Assembly (NCBI GenBank): GCA_016946835.1
Contig: JACVTC010000050.1
Span: forward strand, 385,001-397,500
Length of the DNA: 12,500 nt
Direction of reading: 5' to 3'
From: Neocallimastix lanati (nom. inval.)
Lineage: Eukaryota; Neocallimastigomycota; Neocallimastigomycetes; Neocallimastigales; Neocallimastigaceae
The position numbers and the translations under genes were made by a program. Shown one piece after another: positions 9,777-12,500 of the stretch. Under the pieces are notes generated by a model that saw nothing but the letters and a program-made list of their open reading frames with translations, did not search any database and was not told where the DNA came from. How positions within the stretch are numbered: position 1 is the stretch's first letter; every line of letters begins with the position of its first letter.

Positions 9777-10644
9777 TATATATTTATACATATAAAATTA
9801 AAAATAATTACTAAATTTATATATATGTATATCATTTTTTTTATTTTATTTACTTATTTATATTATATTTAAAAGAACTAATATGATAAATTCTTTTACT
9901 AATAAAAGTAAAAAAATTTCAAAGCTAGTAATTTTTATGTTTGCTTCAATTATTATACTTTACACTGGAGTGTAAGTATATTAAAATTTAGTGTTTAATA
10001 TGATATGTATTAAATTTATAATAAAACTAATAACTATATATATTAATTTTTATTATATATAAATATATTTTTTTTTATAATTTATTTTATATAAATAAAT
10101 ACTTAATATATATTAGTATGATATACGGATTTATTCATATTAATAATTTCAATAATTCTATTAGAGATATTGAAGTTTTACAAGATATGAATTATAATGT
10201 ACATAATTTATTAAGTCGTACAAGAATGCTTACGGGAGTACTTACTCAATCTGGTGAAGATATTATAAATGATCGTTTACCTGTTTTATTATCGTATATA
10301 GATAATATTGAAAATAAATATATTCCAATTTTAAAAAAATACTCCCTAACACCTGCTTCAGAAAAACCAGTAGTTGTATATAATACCGACGGACAAAGAA
10401 GTGAATATGTTCATTACAATGGATATGAATTAGTGAAAAATATTGTCGTTTGGGGTAGAGGAATTTTTAATGTACCTGCAAAAGAATTTATTGCAAGAAC
10501 AGAAAGAGGTGAAAATATCTTGGAAGACTATAGAATAAAGTATATATATAGTATAAATAAATTAAGTTTTTATATATATATATATTTATATATTTATTTT
10601 TCTTAATATAAACATATATATAATTATATAATTATTAATTAATT

Positions 10645-10702
<58 letters not shown>

Positions 10703-12402
10703 TTATAATTTATTTAAATAAATAAATAAAAATAGAATGTTTGCAGGTTAATCATAAAGATACATATATAACAAATAAATATAAATATTTATATATTACA
10801 TTGAAATATTTAATAAAATTTATGTAAGAAAGAAAAATTTAAAAAAAAAGGCATTATATTAAAATTAATTATATATATATTATCTCTTTTTTTTTTTTTT
10901 TTTTTTTGTAAAAATATTATATTAGAAAATTTCCAATACTATTATAGTAATATTATTGAAGATACCATGAATACTATATATGAAGATGAAATTGCAAGTA
11001 AAAATGCTCAAATGTATTTAATATATGGAATGACCGGTGTTTTAGTTGTTCTTTCATTATTAATTAATATCTTTGGTATTGATCATATATACATATATAT
11101 AATTATTATAATATTATATATTCATATTTATTATATATGTTTATATATACAAAATAATACATATAAATAATTTTAATAATAAATCTATAAATGATACATT
11201 TGATATATAGGTATAACACCTCTTTATAAAAACTCCAGAAGCTTATTTAATAAAACATTAAGAATGTTTAAATTCTTAATGAAAGGTAAAGAAGAAATAT
11301 ATATATATATATATATAAATTAAAATCATTGTTTTTAAATGATAAATGTTATAAATAAATAATATTAATAATGGATTATACATTAATTTATATTTATATA
11401 TATAAATTTTAATATATATATATTTATAATAAATATATATATAATATATATAAAATATATTTAAAAAAAAATATTTTATTTACTTATTTTATTTTTTAAA
11501 AAATAACAAAAATAAAATAATGCAAAATAATGCAAAATAAAACAAAATTAAAAAATAAATAAATAAATAAAGGTTCTTTAAATGATATTATATCAAAATT
11601 TGAAATTAGCATTGAATCCATTACCGATACCTACGATATTAGTTTTGATAATAAAAAAAATAAAGTCGGTAATATTGAAAATCAAAGCATTGTACATAGA
11701 AATTACAGAAAGCTGAGAGGTCTTATTATCAATATTTTATTAATAACTTCCGTTATCCTTTTAACAATACCAATTATTGTAATAAAATATATATATATAT
11801 ATATTTAATCTATTATATTATGTATATTATATATATTATTATTAACTATATATTTATTTATTATAATCATAATTTAACTAAATTTCTAAAAATTAAAGTT
11901 CCAAGATAAATCTATTATAAAAAATTTAAATTATAATCTTCAAGTGGTAAATAATTAATAGAAAGTTATTTATATTTTATTATTTTATATAAATATTTAT
12001 TATCATTATTATTATTATTTATTATTATTATTATTATTTATTATTATTATTTATTAATATTATTTATTATTATTTATTATTATTTAATTTTAAAATATTA
12101 ATTTATATATATATATATTATAAAGGGTAAAAGAAAAGATATGGTTATTTTTACTAGTATTTTTTCATATGAAGTCTTACTTCAAGATAATAATTTCTAT
12201 GTTCCCGGATATGCTGAAACTTTATTAAATTATGAAATTAATAAATTAGAAGTAATAAATAATTTTGTTAATATAATATATAAATATATATATATATTAT
12301 AAAGAAAAAGATAAATAAACTGATTTTTAAACTAATATATATAAATATATATATATATATTAAAATAATATTTAAATAATTATATGATAATAAATAATAA
12401 TG

Positions 12403-12442
<40 letters not shown>

Positions 12443-12500
12443 CTCTTCAAAATAAAATATATAAAGGAGAATTAGGATTAAAATCAACAACAGAAATGAG
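4209..12500 (+). CDS. TmcB/TmcC-like polytopic membrane protein, 27 exons, 3'-incomplete
   Basis: Exons: 4209-4265, 4404-4488, 4720-4833, 4981-5034, 5436-5459, 5742-5835, 5982-6036, 6235-6339, 6652-7303, 7520-7598, 7732-7785, 7932-7959, 8057-8448, 8696-8921, 9064-9105, 9225-9242, 9374-9394, 9557-9666, 9876-9971, 10117-10539, 10736-10746, 10926-11075, 11211-11285, 11573-11778, 11899-11946, 12126-12251, 12442-12500. All 26 introns are GT-AG (97-401 nt) and every junction keeps phase, giving 1134 codons plus 2 nt with no stop. Order of parts: about 8 TM helices, an acidic linker, a TPR-like module with a second acidic insert, then 3 more TM helices. This order and motifs such as DFELACRFLW, NPYLNTYYSYYLLY and YQLYTLFMTEVM recall Dictyostelium TmcB/TmcC and chytrid relatives. 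The biochemical role is not established from this sequence. The model runs off the window; exons 1-2, 4-5 and 21 are least certain. Confidence 0.78.
4551..4590. repeat. Poly(T) run in intron 2
   Basis: Forty consecutive T bases inside the 231-nt intron between exons 2 and 3. Confidence 0.95.
6105..6197. repeat. (AAT)n microsatellite in intron 7
   Basis: About 31 uninterrupted AAT/TAA triplets filling nearly half of the 198-nt intron between exons 7 and 8. It has stops in two of three frames and is not coding. Confidence 0.95.
7317..7350. repeat. Poly(A) run at the start of intron 9
   Basis: Thirty-four A bases shortly after the donor GTAAAA (7304). Read in frame it looks like a polylysine tail on exon 9, but the phase-1 donor joins perfectly to exon 10. 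Confidence 0.9.
7520..9394 (+). CDS. Exons 10-17: cytosolic TPR-like module of the TmcB-like protein
   Basis: Exons 10-12 join through a split Trp codon (TG|G) and a split Gly codon to read ISDFELACRFLW-NNETREAFQLMRELYKEG-QNLFSKNPY. Exon 13 continues LNTYYSYYLLYI. This is the helix pattern of the first TmcB TPR unit (RFL, then a helix ending in a basic/Gly turn, then NPY and a Tyr-rich helix). Residues about 496-555 are a Glu/Asp/Ser/Gly insert, after which NPDFLLSKALASKLN resumes a TPR helix. Exon 14 adds a helix pair with KKNTLSLYHDIITKYPDEK. Exon 15 reads STYQLYTLFMTEVM, exon 16 NQTETD and exon 17 KYMLAEG, the usual end of the module. No TM segment is seen, so a cytosolic location is likely. 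Confidence 0.77.
8174..8229 (+). repeat. Coding GGAAGT/GAAAGT hexamer repeat in exon 13
   Basis: Tandem hexamers GGAAGT with GAAAGT variants encode an alternating Gly-Ser/Glu-Ser run inside the acidic insert of the TPR-like module. Length variation between strains is expected for such a tract. Confidence 0.85.
8563..8606. repeat. Poly(T) run in intron 13
   Basis: Forty-four consecutive T bases, in the same intron that ends in a 19-base poly(A) run (8676-8694) leading straight into the acceptor AG. Confidence 0.95.
9557..11075 (+). CDS. Exons 18-22: TM helix, ~150-residue loop and second TM helix of the TmcB-like protein
   Basis: Exon 18 (9557-9666) is a polar Ser/Gly/Lys linker (PDSKKMDGASNAGG...). 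Exon 19 joins through a split Lys codon and holds a helix KLVIFMFASIIILYTGV that continues into exon 20 (MIYGFIH). Exon 20 (10117-10539, 423 nt) encodes a well-mixed globular segment, probably outside the cytosol, with SRTRMLTGVL, DNIENKYIPILKKYSLTP and GRGIFNVPAKEFIARTERGE. Exon 21 is an 11-nt microexon (10736-10746). Exon 22 ends in a second helix (MYLIYGMTGVLVVLSLLINIF). TM-loop-TM with a mid-sized extracytosolic loop resembles sensor input domains; that role is inference. Confidence 0.72.
9713..9776. repeat. (AAT)n microsatellite in intron 18
   Basis: About 21 AAT/TAA triplets in the 209-nt intron between exons 18 and 19. It is the same motif as in intron 7. Confidence 0.9.
10647..10701. 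repeat. Longest homopolymer: 55-base poly(T) run in intron 20
   Basis: Fifty-five T bases, located 34 bp before the 11-nt exon 21. It is long enough to be a likely place for assembly length errors, but it is intronic, so the reading frame is unaffected. Confidence 0.95.
11211..12500 (+). CDS. Exons 23-27: linker, TM helix and following segment of the TmcB-like protein (open at window end)
   Basis: Exon 23 starts by completing a Gly codon (G|GT) and reads ITPLYKNSRSLFNKTLRMFKFLMK, an amphipathic basic helix just after the TM segment. Exon 24 (11573-11778) reads through SLNDIISKFEISIES, a polar stretch and HRNYRKLRGLIINILL into a strong TM helix that ends in exon 25 (FQDKSII...). Exon 26 (12126-12251) gives GKRKDMVIFTSIFSYEVLLQ and YAETLLNYEINKLE. 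Exon 27 begins right after a 36-base poly(A) run and AG at 12441 and reads TLQNKIYKGELGLKSTTEM to the window edge. Exons 26-27 have degenerate counterparts at 2282-2595. Any PAS or catalytic C-terminal domain would lie beyond 12500. Confidence 0.75.
12405..12440. repeat. Poly(A) run ending at the exon 27 acceptor
   Basis: Thirty-six A bases directly followed by G at 12441, so the intron 26 acceptor is the last A of the run plus that G. No pyrimidine tract precedes it within about 40 bases. Confidence 0.9.

Noticed and set aside
12268-12450. 60-codon frame on the minus strand
   Set aside because: Antisense of intron 26; Phe/Tyr/Ile low complexity only.
1-12500. tRNA, rRNA, CRISPR or bacterial operon features
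   Set aside because: No cloverleaf-capable G+C-rich stretch, no rRNA-like block, and no regular repeat-spacer array of CRISPR type. The TTTTA array with its 37-bp units has irregular spacing and is a simple-sequence satellite.

Overview
The window looks like nuclear DNA of an extremely AT-rich eukaryote. Exons carry nearly all of the G+C. Non-coding DNA is dominated by poly(A)/poly(T) runs of 20-55 bases, (AAT)n, (AT)n and TTTTA repeats. Together with GT-AG introns, the standard code with TAA stops, and a Ty1/copia remnant, this fits an anaerobic gut fungus (Neocallimastigomycota). That placement is inference; a dictyostelid-like genome is the main alternative, though the intron density argues against it.

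Layout. (1) 1-826: a TTTTA pentanucleotide array interrupted by diverged ~37-bp units. (2) 827-1731: the 3' end of a Ty1/copia retrotransposon: a 71-bp tandem duplication at the array junction, the RNase H domain with all four acidic residues visible, a polypurine tract at 1517-1526, and a probable 3' LTR starting TGTTAGA at 1527. (3) 2119-2263: a second piece of the same TTTTA array. (4) 2282-2915: three short degenerate coding segments that look like a decayed paralogue of the large gene downstream. (5) 2916-4208: AT-rich intergenic DNA. (6) 4209 to beyond 12500: one very intron-rich plus-strand gene that fills two thirds of the window.

The large gene is the main result. Single-frame translation shows only pieces. 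Joining 27 exons across 26 GT-AG introns gives one open frame of 3404 nt (1134 codons plus 2 nt), in phase at every junction. The product resembles the TmcB/TmcC ('tiny macrocyst') family of polytopic proteins: an N-terminal multi-TM module, a cytosolic TPR-like module, then further TM segments around a ~150-residue loop. Relatives in other early fungi and protists often continue into PAS or cyclase domains; whether this one does lies outside the window. Family assignment is from remembered patterns, not a search. Exons 1-2, 4-5 and 20-21 are the least certain parts of the model.

Splicing is notable. Acceptors are AAG (mostly AAAG) or TAG and never CAG. Some acceptors directly follow long poly(A), and several exons are only 11-28 nt long.
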